NCBI GenBank assembly: GCA_018222805.1
Contig: JAAEZQ010000005.1
Span: 1 to 64,000, forward strand
DNA: 64,000 bases
Origin: Vibrionaceae bacterium
GTDB lineage: Bacteria > Pseudomonadota > Gammaproteobacteria > Enterobacterales > Vibrionaceae
Direction of reading: 5' to 3'
Shown in pieces: positions 48,399 to 58,311 of the stretch. Below the pieces are notes generated by a model. That model made no database searches. It was not told the DNA's origin and saw nothing but the letters and a program-made list of their open reading frames with translations. Made by a program: the position numbers and the translations under genes. Position 1 is the first letter of the stretch, and each line of letters opens with the position of its first letter.

Positions 48399-51300
48399 GT
48401 TATCCTAAACAGAATCGCAAACATCACTGGCACTACGATCAGTGTCAGTACAGTAGCAAAACCAAGCCCTGCCATAATCGTTATCGCCATTGAGCCAAAG
48501 AAGGCATCAAAAACAAGGGGAATCATACCTAAAATGGTCGTCACAGCCGCCATGCTTACCGGTCTCACACGGCTGATCGCACTATCTACAATAGCGAGAT
48601 AAGGATCTTTTCCTGATGCCAACTCAAGGTTAATTTGATCGAGTAATACAATCCCGTTTTTCAGTATCATCCCGCTTAAACTCAATAAGCCTAAGAAAGC
48701 GGTGAAGCTGAATGGCATATTTGTCGTCAACAAGCCGAATGACACACCAATAATAGACAGCGGCACCGTAAACCAAATAACCAGCGGCTTTTTCACCGAG
48801 TTAAACAACAAAATGGTAATGATGAACATCAACAAGTAACCCATCGGCAGTGAGCCGAACAAAGCATCTTGTGCATCTTTCGATGACTCATATTCCCCAC
48901 CCCAAGTAATTTCGTAACCATCTGGTAGGTGTAATGCCATCACTTTTGGTTGAACGCGAGCAAACAAGCTTGCAGCCGTATCTTCACTCAATACATCGTG
49001 GTCAGCCAATACCGTCAGAGTGCGTTTACGGTCACGACGCTGAATAAGAGGTTCGCTCCAATCTAACTTCACACCATCGATAATTTGATCAACGGGGATG
49101 TAGGTTTGGAGTGACGGGCTCCAGATATTCACATTTTGTAGAGATTCAAAATCCACACGCTCTGCTTCCGGAAGTCGGGTCAGGATTGGTAGTGTGTGTG
49201 TTCCGTCTCGTAGGTACCCTAACGCACGACCACCAAATGCCATCTGTAACGTGCTAGAAAGATCTTCTTTTGAAATCCCCAGACGACGCGCTTTCGATTC
49301 GTTAAATACCGGAACGAGCTCTTTAGTGCGCTCACGCCAGTCATGACGAATGTTTCGTGCACCAAGATCGGTATGTAAAATATCTTCCACTTTTACCGCT
49401 AAATCACGCAGTATCTGTGGATCTGGGCCAGTGATTCTCGCTTCGATTTTTGACGCTGGGGACGGACCAAACTCCATCAACTTAAACAGGAATGTCGGCT
49501 CGTTAAACTTCTTGGCTAAGCTGGCATCCAGCGTATCCAAAAGCTTAAACATACTCTCACGATCCGTTGCCCTAACCTGGATCTGAGCATAAGCTTCATA
49601 GCTTCTCTCTGGCTGATAGGTCAAAACAAAGCGCTGCATACCTTGACCAATTGATACCGACACAAAATCGATATCGTCTTGTTGTCGAATGAAGCTTTCA
49701 ACTGCTTCTGCTTTTTTGGTTGTTTCGCGAATATCTGTGCCTTCCGGCATCCACATATCCACATAAAACATCGGCGTGTTTGATGGCGGGAAGAACTGCT
49801 GTTTAACATTACCAAACGCCACTAAAGCACCGACGAGTAATACCACCATACCTGCAACGGTTAACCACCGAAAACGTAAAGCAACCTTGAGTAAAGATCC
49901 GAATGCGACAAACAACCAACCTTTATAAGGGTCTTGGTCCTCATCACCTGATGCGTTATCTTTTTCTTTCAATAAAAGATTAGCTAAAAACGGTGTTAGC
50001 GTAATGGCAGTTATCCAGCTCAGGAACAAGGAAAAGCAAAGCACCCAAAACAGAGAGCCCATGAACTCACCAGTCGCATCTTGCGAAAGCCCAATTGGTG
50101 CAAATGCCGTAATGGCAATCACCGTCGCCCCCAACAGCGGCCACTGAGTCTGTTTAACAATATCTACGGCGGACTGGACCTTTGAACGCCCCTTCTTTAG
50201 GCCAACGAGGATACCTTCAACAACAACAATCGCGTTATCAACTAGCATACCCAAAGCAATGATCAAAGCGCCGAGAGAAATCCTATGAAGCTCGATGTTG
50301 TAGTAGTTCATAAGGATAAAAGTACCAAACACGGTCAGTAGAAGTACGGCACCGATGATGACACCACTACGTAACCCCATGGTAAACAACAGAACAACAA
50401 TTACGATAGCAACCGCTTCAGCCAAACTAATGACGAATGCTTTAACGGACTGATCCACCTCTTTTGCCTGATTGTAGAAGTAGCTCATATCAAGGCCCGC
50501 AGGCTTAATGGACTCTAGGTTGCTTAGCTCAGCATCAATACGCTCACCAACTTCGACCACGTTGACACCGGACGCAAAAGAGATTGCGATGTTGATCGCT
50601 TTTTTGCCGTTAAACAAGATCACGTTGCTTGGCTTTTCTTGAATGCCACGAGAAATAGTCGCGACATCCTTTAAGCGGATCAGGTTCCCAGTATCTCGGC
50701 CGTGAATGATCAGATTTCCCAACTCTTCTACGGTATTTAGCGCACCGCTAGGACGGATAATGAGACTTTCGCCATTTACCATTACTTCACCTGCTGACAC
50801 CACACTGTTTTGTTGGTTTAGCAAGTTCGCGACCACGTTCATGTCAATGTTTAAAGATGCAAGGCGATCTAAAGAGATCTCGACAAACAACATCTCCTGT
50901 TGGTCGCCACTAATATCGACTTTGCCTACCCCTTCTATCAACTCTAATTCACGCGTTAGGTGGTCAGCATAGCGTTTAAGCTCGACATAGTTATAGTCGT
51001 CACCCGTTAACATCAACATCACACCGTACACGTCACCGAAATCATCAATGATCTGAAGAGATTGCACACCCTGCGGCAAACTTGGTTGCAGATCATTAAT
51101 CTTGCGGCGCATTTCATCCCAGATTTGCGGCAGCTCGTCTGGACCATAGTCCATCTTCATACTAACCATGATCTGTGACATGCCATCCGACGACGTTGAG
51201 GTAATGAAATCGATATATGGGAGCTTACGAATCTCTTTTTCCAGCGGATAGGTAAGTTCTTCTTCCACTTCCTTAGATGTTGCACCCGGATAAGTCGAGA

Positions 51301-51442
51301 TGATCATCGCTTCTTTTATGGTGAACGCCGGATCTTCCAACCGGCCAAGCTCAAGGAATGAAGTGATACCACCAATGGCAAGAATAACAATGAACAGCCA
51401 ACTGATGACTTTGTTTTTTATGGAATACTCAGCAATGTTCAT
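48380..51442 (-). CDS. RND-family efflux permease
   Basis: 1020 residues, a normal length for the AcrB/MexF superfamily. N-terminal helix (KVISWLFIVILAIGGITSFL), two large periplasmic loops, twelve membrane segments, and the proton-relay helix four region GALIIALGMLVDNAIVVVEG with its conserved Asp residues. It exports hydrophobic compounds with proton antiport. The ATG overlaps the stop of the second adaptor gene (ATGA). The final residues TNRSK and the stop lie inside a palindromic repeat, so the native C-terminus was probably replaced. No TolC-type outer-membrane gene is nearby. Confidence 0.93.
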   Translation of the reverse strand: MNIAEYSIKNKVISWLFIVILAIGGITSFLELGRLEDPAFTIKEAMIISTYPGATSKEVEEELTYPLEKEIRKLPYIDFITSTSSDGMSQIMVSMKMDYGPDELPQIWDEMRRKINDLQPSLPQGVQSLQIIDDFGDVYGVMLMLTGDDYNYVELKRYADHLTRELELIEGVGKVDISGDQQEMLFVEISLDRLASLNIDMNVVANLLNQQNSVVSAGEVMVNGESLIIRPSGALNTVEELGNLIIHGRDTGNLIRLKDVATISRGIQEKPSNVILFNGKKAINIAISFASGVNVVEVGERIDAELSNLESIKPAGLDMSYFYNQAKEVDQSVKAFVISLAEAVAIVIVVLLFTMGLRSGVIIGAVLLLTVFGTFILMNYYNIELHRISLGALIIALGMLVDNAIVVVEGILVGLKKGRSKVQSAVDIVKQTQWPLLGATVIAITAFAPIGLSQDATGEFMGSLFWVLCFSLFLSWITAITLTPFLANLLLKEKDNASGDEDQDPYKGWLFVAFGSLLKVALRFRWLTVAGMVVLLVGALVAFGNVKQQFFPPSNTPMFYVDMWMPEGTDIRETTKKAEAVESFIRQQDDIDFVSVSIGQGMQRFVLTYQPERSYEAYAQIQVRATDRESMFKLLDTLDASLAKKFNEPTFLFKLMEFGPSPASKIEARITGPDPQILRDLAVKVEDILHTDLGARNIRHDWRERTKELVPVFNESKARRLGISKEDLSSTLQMAFGGRALGYLRDGTHTLPILTRLPEAERVDFESLQNVNIWSPSLQTYIPVDQIIDGVKLDWSEPLIQRRDRKRTLTVLADHDVLSEDTAASLFARVQPKVMALHLPDGYEITWGGEYESSKDAQDALFGSLPMGYLLMFIITILLFNSVKKPLVIWFTVPLSIIGVSFGLLTTNMPFSFTAFLGLLSLSGMILKNGIVLLDQINLELASGKDPYLAIVDSAISRVRPVSMAAVTTILGMIPLVFDAFFGSMAITIMAGLGFATVLTLIVVPVMFAILFRITTNRSK

Positions 51443-52503
51443 TTTTGTCCCTTCTCCACCACTTCCACATGTTTGCCTTCACGTAATTTACGTAAGTTTG
51501 AGTTAACCAGTACATCGCCTTGACTTACACCAGATGAGACAACGGCTCCTTGACCGTTTACTTGTGAAACAGCCACAGGCACCTTAGTGACGTTCTCATC
51601 CTTCATTTTCCACACAAAAAACTCATTACTTTGACTGCCCGCTTGCAGCGCAGTAACAGGAACGTTGTAACCATCAATCGATGTGATGCCCGCTTCGACC
51701 ATATCTACCATCACGCTAACGCTTGTACCTGGTAAGATTTCTTTTTCAGGCTGAGGCATCGTCAGGTACATTTCATAAGTCTGAGTATCCGCGTTCGGCT
51801 CACTCGTATACTCTAAGTAATCCAACAAATAAGATTCCGAAACGCCGGAGAATGTCGCGCTAGGTTTGTAGTTCACATTTTCAGTATTCGGGTTCACCAG
51901 CGCTAGGACGTTGTCAGAGAGTTCTATACGTACATAAACCATGTTGTTTTGATAGAGATTAAGTACCGTTTCACCTGCGCTAACTCGCTCAAAACGTTCT
52001 TTATAAACGTCAGATACCTTGCCCGAAAACGGCGCAAAAAGACGCGTGTAGTTGAACTGGTTGGTCGCACTATAGAAGTTCGCTTCTGCCAACTCTTTAT
52101 TCGCGGTTAGCTCGTCCAGTTCCGCTTTTGAAATCATTTGCCGCTCATACAACTCTGTACCACGCTTCAATTGGCGAATGGCCAGCGTGTATTGAGCTTC
52201 TGCATCGTTTATGGTTTGCTTCTCTTTATTATCATCAAGCTTGGCGAGCATTTGGCCTTGTTTAACCACATCACCCGCTTTTACGAGAACATGTTGAATT
52301 TCGCCCGCGAGTCGGAATGCTATGGGAGTCTGCTCAGCAGGAACCACAATCCCTTTAAAAGCTCTGAACTGACTTTTCACTGGCGCACCCACTGATACGG
52401 TTGAAACATACAGTGAATGATCAGAAGTCCTTTGGGTATCTCCTTGACAACCAGTGAGTACCGCAAGCGCAATAGCAGAAACTGTAAATAACGCGCGTTT
52501 CAT
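51439..52503 (-). CDS. RND efflux periplasmic adaptor (membrane fusion protein), second of two
   Basis: 354 residues from the ATG at 52503, overlapping the previous stop (TAATG) with AAGGAGG eight bases ahead. Lipoprotein signal (MKRALFTVSAIALAVLTGC). Family features: barrel-sandwich/lipoyl hairpin (GDVVKQGQMLAKLDDN), coiled hairpin (AEAQYTLAIRQLKRGTELYE) and beta-barrel region. It links the RND pump to an outer-membrane channel. It is translationally coupled on both sides. Confidence 0.92.
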   Translation of the reverse strand: MKRALFTVSAIALAVLTGCQGDTQRTSDHSLYVSTVSVGAPVKSQFRAFKGIVVPAEQTPIAFRLAGEIQHVLVKAGDVVKQGQMLAKLDDNKEKQTINDAEAQYTLAIRQLKRGTELYERQMISKAELDELTANKELAEANFYSATNQFNYTRLFAPFSGKVSDVYKERFERVSAGETVLNLYQNNMVYVRIELSDNVLALVNPNTENVNYKPSATFSGVSESYLLDYLEYTSEPNADTQTYEMYLTMPQPEKEILPGTSVSVMVDMVEAGITSIDGYNVPVTALQAGSQSNEFFVWKMKDENVTKVPVAVSQVNGQGAVVSSGVSQGDVLVNSNLRKLREGKHVEVVEKGQK

Positions 52504-52504
52504 T

Positions 52505-53576
52505 AAATACCTCCTTCTCGAACCCAAGCTTTAACTACCTGGCCTTCGACTAAGTGTTCAACACCAGCTATGACGACGTAGTCATCACTTTTTAGCCCAG
52601 ATTCAACGCTACCACTATCGCCAAGTGACAATGTCACCTTTCTTACTTGTTGTGTTTCACCGTCCATTACCCAAACTTCACCATGATCAGTGCCCTTACT
52701 CACCCATGCTGACTGAGGCAAAATCACAGAGTCAGAGACATTCTGTTTCGCGATATGCACTTGACCTGTCATACCTGTGAGTAAGTTGCGCTCAGAAGGA
52801 CGAGTGATGGTCACAATCGCTTCATAGCTATTGGTATCGGAATTAGGTTGCGTTGAAATTTCTTTGAATTTCCCCGGGATTCGTCTGTCCGGTTCACTAT
52901 CCATCGTCACCCACATATGCGCCTCCTTTAAAGAAGCGAGCGATACAGACTCTGCGTAAGTAACCGGCAACGTAAAAGAGACGTCCAACGTGCTGTTGTC
53001 AATCAGGTTTAAAATTTCTTGTTTCTCACCCACGACCTGAAAAGGTTTGACATAGGTATAAGAAACCACGCCATCAAAAGGGGCATGGATCTTTGTGTAA
53101 CTTAAATCGGTTTTTGCCTGTTCGAAGTTAGATAATGCCGCTTTATATTGGGTTTCTTTTTGATCGTATTCATCTGTACTGATCAGCTTTTTTCTATATA
53201 GGCTCTTAGCGCGTTGCCACTGTGTTTTCGCCAACGCGTACTGTGCTTGGGAAGAATTCAGTGCCAATTGAAGGTCTTTCGGATCCAGCGTTGCTAACAC
53301 GTCGCCTTTTTTGACATCGTGACCCATTCTGACAAGCAACTGGTCAACTTCTCCACCGACCTGAAACGACAACTGTGCTCGATGTGTTGCATCAATTTGC
53401 GCTAGAAAAGCATCGGAATCAGCCACAGCCAAATCTTTAACTGCAAGCAACTTAACGGGTTTAATTAAAGGTTCTGACGGTTCTGAGATGGCTTTGTTAC
53501 ATCCAGTCAGCAGTCCAGAAAGACTTATTGTCATTACTGCGCCAACCAAAATGCGTTTTAGATATTGTTTACGCAC
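52505..53576 (-). CDS. RND efflux periplasmic adaptor (membrane fusion protein), first of two
   Basis: 357 residues from a GTG at 53576 (GGAG upstream); its stop TAA occupies 52505-52503. Lipoprotein signal with lipobox LLTGC. Same architecture as its partner: GHDVKKGDVLATLDPKDL in the lipoyl part and a helical hairpin (SSQAQYALAKTQWQRAKSLY). It is divergent from the TetR gene. Paralogous to the second adaptor but clearly diverged, so the pump may use a hetero-adaptor, as proposed for other two-adaptor RND systems. Confidence 0.92.
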
Positions 53577-53599
53577 CAGTTATCTCCACACTTCATTTT

Positions 53600-53617
53600 A
53601 CTACACAGTCGTGCAGT
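53600..53617. promoter_or_regulatory. candidate TetR-family operator
   Basis: ACTACAC and GTGCAGT flank AGTC as an 18-base near-palindrome (one mismatch) between the efflux operon and its divergent TetR gene. The core TCGTGCAG recurs at 53655-53662. Confidence 0.5.
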
Positions 53618-53735
53618 ATATCCCTATTTGGATACAGATCAACATATTATCCATTCGTGCAGCAAATAAATTAGTCAATCAGGCAAGTTTCTGGTAAAAG
53701 GAACGCGTTGATTATTATTCGGGAAATGTCGAACT

Positions 53736-54461
53736 ATGAATGAGAGAAAGCAAGGCAGACGAAGTGCTGAAGCAGCTGAACACACTAAATGTGTCATTCT
53801 CAAGGTTGCTGCAGATATGTTTTGCGAACTTGGTTACTCGCGAGTATCGCTAAGAAATATCAGTGAAAAAGCGGGGGTCTCACATAGCTTGATCCGACAC
53901 CATTTCGGCAGTAAAGAAAAAATATGGCAAGCGGTTAGTGATGCGATGGATGAGTACTTGCAAGACTATATGGCCGAACTTCTCAACCAGATGCCAGAAG
54001 ACACACCGTCTAACAAAAAGATTTATCTCTTTACGGTACGTATGTTGGCGTTTACGTTAATCAACCCACACCCTATACAAATGATTGCAGACGCTATCCG
54101 TCAAGATGACAACGCACTGTTTGATTATTTCTTACGATCAAAAGAAGAATTTAGTGTCATTTTTTCTGGAATTTTTGAAGAGTACAACCGCGAGTACCCT
54201 AACGCACAAGTAGACCATTGGGAATCAAAGTGGCAAATGCTCCTGTTTGCTCATGGCGCTGTCACACTAGCACCGATGATGCAGCAAACATGGCCAGATA
54301 TTGCAGATGATCGTGAAAAGATGCTGCTAAGACACTGGGAACTGTTCAACACAATCATCGCAAGCCAGTTCAGCATTAAGAAAGAAGACATGCTTCATCC
54401 TAGTAGAGTGGAAGATATCGTTATCGACATGTGCTGCAACATTGATGAAGCGGTGAGCTAA
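53736..54461 (+). CDS. TetR/AcrR-family transcriptional regulator
   Basis: 241 residues. HTH near residues 20-65 (ILKVAADMFCELGYSRVSLR, then ISEKAGVSHSLIRHHFGSKE), followed by an all-helical ligand domain with a C-terminal TetR-type dimer region. It diverges from the RND operon with 159 bases between, the usual arrangement for a local efflux repressor. The candidate palindrome at 53600-53617 fits that role. A bidirectional terminator shared with gcvT lies downstream. Confidence 0.9.
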   Translation: MNERKQGRRSAEAAEHTKCVILKVAADMFCELGYSRVSLRNISEKAGVSHSLIRHHFGSKEKIWQAVSDAMDEYLQDYMAELLNQMPEDTPSNKKIYLFTVRMLAFTLINPHPIQMIADAIRQDDNALFDYFLRSKEEFSVIFSGIFEEYNREYPNAQVDHWESKWQMLLFAHGAVTLAPMMQQTWPDIADDREKMLLRHWELFNTIIASQFSIKKEDMLHPSRVEDIVIDMCCNIDEAVS

Positions 54462-54540
54462 ATTAGTGGCTAACGGATAAGAATAAGTCTAACCCTGACA
54501 GGTGATTAATCTCAAACGTTAGTTAATAGTTAAGATAAAA

Positions 54541-54570
54541 AATGCCGGGCTATTTAGCCCGGCATTTTTT
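54541..54570. terminator. bidirectional terminator between the TetR gene and gcvT
   Basis: AATGCCGGGCT and AGCCCGGCATT form a perfect 11-bp stem with an ATTT-type loop and A/T runs on both sides. Confidence 0.93.
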
Positions 54571-54582
54571 CATATGTTCTGC

Positions 54583-55701
54583 TTAGCCACGGTAGTAGCG
54601 TTGAGGTACAAATGGCATTTTTTCTACGGTCATAGGTAACATTTTACCACGTACTTCAGCAAACAACTCCGTGCCAATAGCAGCTAGATCTGCTCGCACA
54701 TAACCCATTGACACTGGCTTACCCGCATTAGGTCCAGCAGTACCACTGGTCACTACGCCGATTTGGTTTCCGTCAGCATCAAAAAGTTCAGCGCCTTCAC
54801 GAACTGGTGCTTTAGTTTGACCGACAAGGCCAACACGTTTACGCGCGACATCTTTGGTTTCAATTTGCTTAAGAATAATATCAGCACCAGGGAAACCACC
54901 TTCACGCTCACCACCTGTGCGGCGAACTTTTTGAATACCCCAAAGAAGACTTGCTTCAACCGGTGTTGTGGTTGTATCTAAATCGTGACCATATAGGCAC
55001 AGACCACATTCCAAACGCAGTGAATCGCGCGCGCCAAGACCAATCCACTCAACTTCAGCTTCGGCCGTAAGCTTACGAGCTAACTCTTCTGCGTGAGAGT
55101 TTGGTACTGAGATTTCATAGCCATCTTCACCCGTGTAACCGCTGCGGCTCACGATGCATTCAACGCCAAGAATTTCGAGTTTCTTCACGTCCATAAAAAG
55201 CATTTCTGCTACTTCAGCATTAAAACGCTTAAGAACTTCTGCTGCTTTTGGCCCTTGCAAAGCAAGCAACGCGCGATCTTCAATGATTTCGAGTTCAACA
55301 TCGGCTGGTAGATGGGCTTTAAGGTGATTGATGTCTTGCTCTTTGCAAGCTGCGTTAACTACAACGAATAGATGATCACCCTGGTTTGCGACCATTAGGT
55401 CATCCATGATTCCACCTTGCTCGTTCGTGAAGAAAGCATAGCGCTGGTTACCTTTTGGCAGGTCAATAATATCTACAGGAACCAATGTCTCCAGGAATGC
55501 TGCTGCACCCTCACCAATCAAACGAAGTTGCCCCATGTGAGAAACATCAAACAGACCCGCTGCATCACGAGTGTGTAAGTGCTCCTTCTTAACGCCTAGT
55601 GGATATTGGACTGGCATATCGTAACCCGCAAACGGGACCATTTTTGCGCCAACTTCAATATGAAGTGCATGTAGTGGTGTTTTCAGAAGTTCTTGAGTCA
55701 T
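54583..55701 (-). CDS. gcvT: glycine cleavage system T protein (aminomethyltransferase)
   Basis: 372 residues from the ATG at 55701 (GGAGACGAAA upstream); an in-frame ATG at 55713 overlaps the ribosome site. It transfers the methylene group from lipoyl-GcvH to THF, releasing ammonia. Motifs: HVEVG-like start LHIEVGAKMVPFAGYDMPVQ, FDVSHMGQ, the THF-site Asp in ALQGPKAAEVL/GYTGEDGYEI and LRLECGLCLYGHDLD. It is separated from glyA-gcvH-gcvP by an XRE regulator and lies on the opposite strand, as in other vibrios. A perfect 8-bp inverted repeat sits just upstream. Confidence 0.95.
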   Translation of the reverse strand: MTQELLKTPLHALHIEVGAKMVPFAGYDMPVQYPLGVKKEHLHTRDAAGLFDVSHMGQLRLIGEGAAAFLETLVPVDIIDLPKGNQRYAFFTNEQGGIMDDLMVANQGDHLFVVVNAACKEQDINHLKAHLPADVELEIIEDRALLALQGPKAAEVLKRFNAEVAEMLFMDVKKLEILGVECIVSRSGYTGEDGYEISVPNSHAEELARKLTAEAEVEWIGLGARDSLRLECGLCLYGHDLDTTTTPVEASLLWGIQKVRRTGGEREGGFPGADIILKQIETKDVARKRVGLVGQTKAPVREGAELFDADGNQIGVVTSGTAGPNAGKPVSMGYVRADLAAIGTELFAEVRGKMLPMTVEKMPFVPQRYYRG

Positions 55702-55727
55702 TTTCGTCTCCATTTAGATAGACCCGA

Positions 55728-55744
55728 GAATGCTGTCAGCATTC
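55728..55744. promoter_or_regulatory. palindrome upstream of gcvT
   Basis: GAATGCTGTCAGCATTC is a perfect 8-bp inverted repeat with one central base, 27 bases before the gcvT start. It could be a binding site for the neighbouring XRE regulator or an mRNA hairpin. Confidence 0.45.
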
Positions 55745-55859
55745 GCTTTCTATGTTTCCAATAATAAACACGCTTGATTCCATTTTGCACGAACAAGACG
55801 ACTGTTGGCTTTCAAAAGTGTGACTTTTAACATTTTAATCACAATAAAACGCTAAAAAA

Positions 55860-55896
55860 GGCGCTCAATTGAGTGATAGATCATCAACTGAGCGCC
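55860..55896 (-). terminator. terminator after the XRE-cupin regulator gene
   Basis: GGCGCTCA and TGAGCGCC form the outer stem (extended by AGTTGATGAT pairing inside), with a T-run on the minus strand. It separates the regulator transcript from gcvT. Confidence 0.8.
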
Positions 55897-55964
55897 ATTT
55901 TAACAAACTTACAACCAATAGCAATCGTTTGCTTTCACTATAGGAAATTTACAACTTTTTATCA

Positions 55965-56588
55965 CTACTTGGCTGTGACCCAAAGAATCTGTGCATCTTC
56001 TTCACTTACACTGGTCAACATGTGTCCCATGTTTGCGTCATAGTAAACACTATCGCCTTCGCTTAGAACCACTGGTTCGTAGAACTCAGAATAGAACTTC
56101 ACTTCGCCAGATAAGATAAGTAAGAACTCTTCCCCGTCATGACGAACCCAGTCTTTGTATTCGTCAAAATGTCGAGCACGGATCTGGCTTTTAAAAGGCA
56201 TCATTTTCTTATTGGAAAGTTGAGTAGCAAGTAATTCGTGTTCGTACGTTTGAGTCGGGTGAGGTTTTCCTTCGTTTTTTCGAGTAACGTCTCTACGCCC
56301 TGTTGCAACTTTTTTCCTAGGTGGTTCAAAGAGTTGTGGTATGTCAATTTGCAAACCAAGAGCCAGTTTTTGCATTGCCTGAAATGTAGGTGAAATCTGC
56401 TCGTTCTCAATTTTGCTTAGTGTAGAGCGAGCAAGGCCTGTTCTCTGGCTAGCCTCTTCAAGTGTAATACCCAACTTCGAGCGAATATCTTTAATACGCT
56501 GACCGAGCTTTAAAGGCTCTATATTCTCATCATGATTGTCTTTCGTAAGCGTCATCGATGGGTATTCATCATAAATACTTCCTGCCAT
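55965..56588 (-). CDS. XRE-family regulator with C-terminal cupin domain
   Basis: 207 residues from the ATG at 56588 (AGAGGGA upstream); the frame extends to 56663 without support. N-terminal HTH_3 (about 33-88, LGQRIKDIRSKLGITLEEAS, then RTGLARSTLSKIENEQISP) and a cupin_2 barrel (about 120-205, HDGEEFLLILSGEVKFYSE, YYDANMGHML) that would bind a small effector. It lies between gcvT and the divergent glyA-gcvH-gcvP genes, so it probably controls glycine cleavage in place of GcvA/GcvR; that is inference from position. Confidence 0.88.
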   Translation of the reverse strand: MAGSIYDEYPSMTLTKDNHDENIEPLKLGQRIKDIRSKLGITLEEASQRTGLARSTLSKIENEQISPTFQAMQKLALGLQIDIPQLFEPPRKKVATGRRDVTRKNEGKPHPTQTYEHELLATQLSNKKMMPFKSQIRARHFDEYKDWVRHDGEEFLLILSGEVKFYSEFYEPVVLSEGDSVYYDANMGHMLTSVSEEDAQILWVTAK

Positions 56589-56759
56589 AATTCCCTCTGT
56601 AATTGTTCTTATCTCTCTCCCTATAAGCATTGTGCATGAACCGTATAATGGATAAAAGTCCACCAGGTTAATTAAAGTGTGCTCTCGTTAACAAAAATCG
56701 AATGCGTGTTTCCTATAGGAAATTTTTTGTTGATTGTTCCTGCCTCAAGCGTTATGTTA

Positions 56760-56979
56760 CAGCCTTGTTAGATGTAGAGATGCACTTTTCCGTAACGATT
56801 GGGCGTGAGAGATTCAAAAGTACAGCGCAATCCGATGGAGTTTTTGCCCACTTTTTAGGGCTGGATGTTCGCTCTGTTCTGCTATGCAGTTCAGCTGTTT
56901 TGAGGACAAATGAACCTAACCGCAAACCAATAATTCAACTCATGCGGGGTTCATTTTCAGATTTGGAAGGTCAACTACC
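56760..56979 (+). other. structured leader region of glyA
   Basis: 391 bases separate glyA from the divergent regulator. The plus-strand leader has TTGGGC (about 56800) paired with GCCCAC (about 56848), and a strong hairpin with arms 56908-56923 and 56944-56956 (AAATGAACC..CCGC / GCGGGGTTCATTT) ending 23 bases before the start. Short motifs (GAGAGA, CCGATGGAG) recall a glycine aptamer, but the required stems are not formed. Role unknown. Confidence 0.4.
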
Positions 56980-58275
56980 ATGAACAAGAGTTACCCTAAC
57001 CACAGCTTGGAAAACTTTTTCTCTACCAACCTCTCTGCGACAGATGATGCTGTCTTTGCTGGAATTCAGGCGGAATTCGCTCGCCAAAACGAACAAATCG
57101 AACTTATCGCTTCTGAGAACATTGTTTCTAAAGCGGTAATGCAAGCTCAAGGCACTTGCCTAACAAACAAATACGCTGAAGGTTACCCAGGTCGTCGTTA
57201 CTACGGTGGTTGTGAACACGTTGATACGGTAGAGGCAATCGCTATCGAACGCGCGAAAAAACTTTTTAGTTGTGAATACGCAAACGTTCAACCTCACTCA
57301 GGTGCTCAGGCAAACGGTGCAGTTAAACTGGCTCTTCTTCAGCCAGGTGATACCATTTTAGGCATGTCATTAGACGCTGGCGGCCACCTTACACACGGCG
57401 CACGTCCTGCTCTTTCTGGTAAATGGTTCAATGCGGTTCAGTACGGTGTTGACCGTGAAACACTAGAAATCAATTACGAAGATGTTCGTGCTCTTGCACT
57501 TGAACACAAACCAAAGATGATCATCGCTGGTGGTAGTGCGATTCCACGTACTATCGATTTTGCTAAGTTCCGTGAAATTGCAGACGAAGTAGATGCAATT
57601 CTAATGGTTGATATGGCGCACATTGCAGGTCTGATTGCGACTGGCGCGCACCCTAGCCCACTACCACACGCACATGTTGTGACGACAACAACTCACAAAA
57701 CACTGCGTGGCCCACGTGGCGGCATGATCTTAACCAACCACGAAGACATCATTAAGAAAATCAACTCAGCAGTATTTCCAGGCCTACAAGGTGGCCCACT
57801 AATGCACGTTATAGCTGCAAAAGCTGTGGCATTTGGTGAGGCACTCGGACCTGAGTTTAAAACTTATATCAATTCAGTGATCAATAATGCAAAAGTATTA
57901 GCTGAAGTATTGCAGACTCGCGGTTGCGACATTGTGACTGGCGGAACCGATACTCACCTGATGCTGGTTGACCTTCGCCCTAAGGGCTTGAAAGGTAATA
58001 AAACTGAAGAAGCGCTTGAGCGTGCGGGGATCACATGTAATAAAAATGGTATCCCATTTGATTCAGAGAAGCCTATGATTACATCGGGTATCCGTTTGGG
58101 TACACCAGCAGGCACAAGCCGCGGCTTTGGCGCAGAAGAATTCAAGCTCATTGGTAATTGGATTGGCGATGTATTGGATGGGTTAGTAGAAAGCCCTGAA
58201 GGTAACGCAGAAGTAGAACAGCGCGTTCGCAAAGAAGTGAAAGCACTGTGTGGCCGCTTCCCTCTTTACCAATAA
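56980..58275 (+). CDS. glyA: serine hydroxymethyltransferase
   Basis: 431 residues. A PLP enzyme that interconverts serine and glycine with THF. Motifs: [40 protein letters not shown], the PLP Lys in [16 protein letters not shown] and [11 protein letters not shown]. Slightly longer than E. coli GlyA (417), with extra N-terminal residues ([12 protein letters not shown]). First gene of glyA-gcvH-gcvP; in vibrios this is usually a second glyA dedicated to glycine catabolism. Ribosome site GGAAGG lies before the ATG. Confidence 0.95.
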   Translation: MNKSYPNHSLENFFSTNLSATDDAVFAGIQAEFARQNEQIELIASENIVSKAVMQAQGTCLTNKYAEGYPGRRYYGGCEHVDTVEAIAIERAKKLFSCEYANVQPHSGAQANGAVKLALLQPGDTILGMSLDAGGHLTHGARPALSGKWFNAVQYGVDRETLEINYEDVRALALEHKPKMIIAGGSAIPRTIDFAKFREIADEVDAILMVDMAHIAGLIATGAHPSPLPHAHVVTTTTHKTLRGPRGGMILTNHEDIIKKINSAVFPGLQGGPLMHVIAAKAVAFGEALGPEFKTYINSVINNAKVLAEVLQTRGCDIVTGGTDTHLMLVDLRPKGLKGNKTEEALERAGITCNKNGIPFDSEKPMITSGIRLGTPAGTSRGFGAEEFKLIGNWIGDVLDGLVESPEGNAEVEQRVRKEVKALCGRFPLYQ

Positions 58276-58311
58276 ACAATTTAAACGCAGTTATTTTTTG
58301 GAGATTAAGCA

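Noticed and set aside
56760..56979. Glycine riboswitch upstream of glyA
   Set aside because: Short similarities to the aptamer (GAGAGA, CCGATGGAG) exist, but the characteristic CGCCGAAGG/CTCTCAGG arrangement and helices are not formed. Reported only as a structured leader.
56702..56983. 93-residue open frame in the glyA leader
   Set aside because: Composition is not protein-like, no ribosome site, and it covers the structured leader up to the glyA start.
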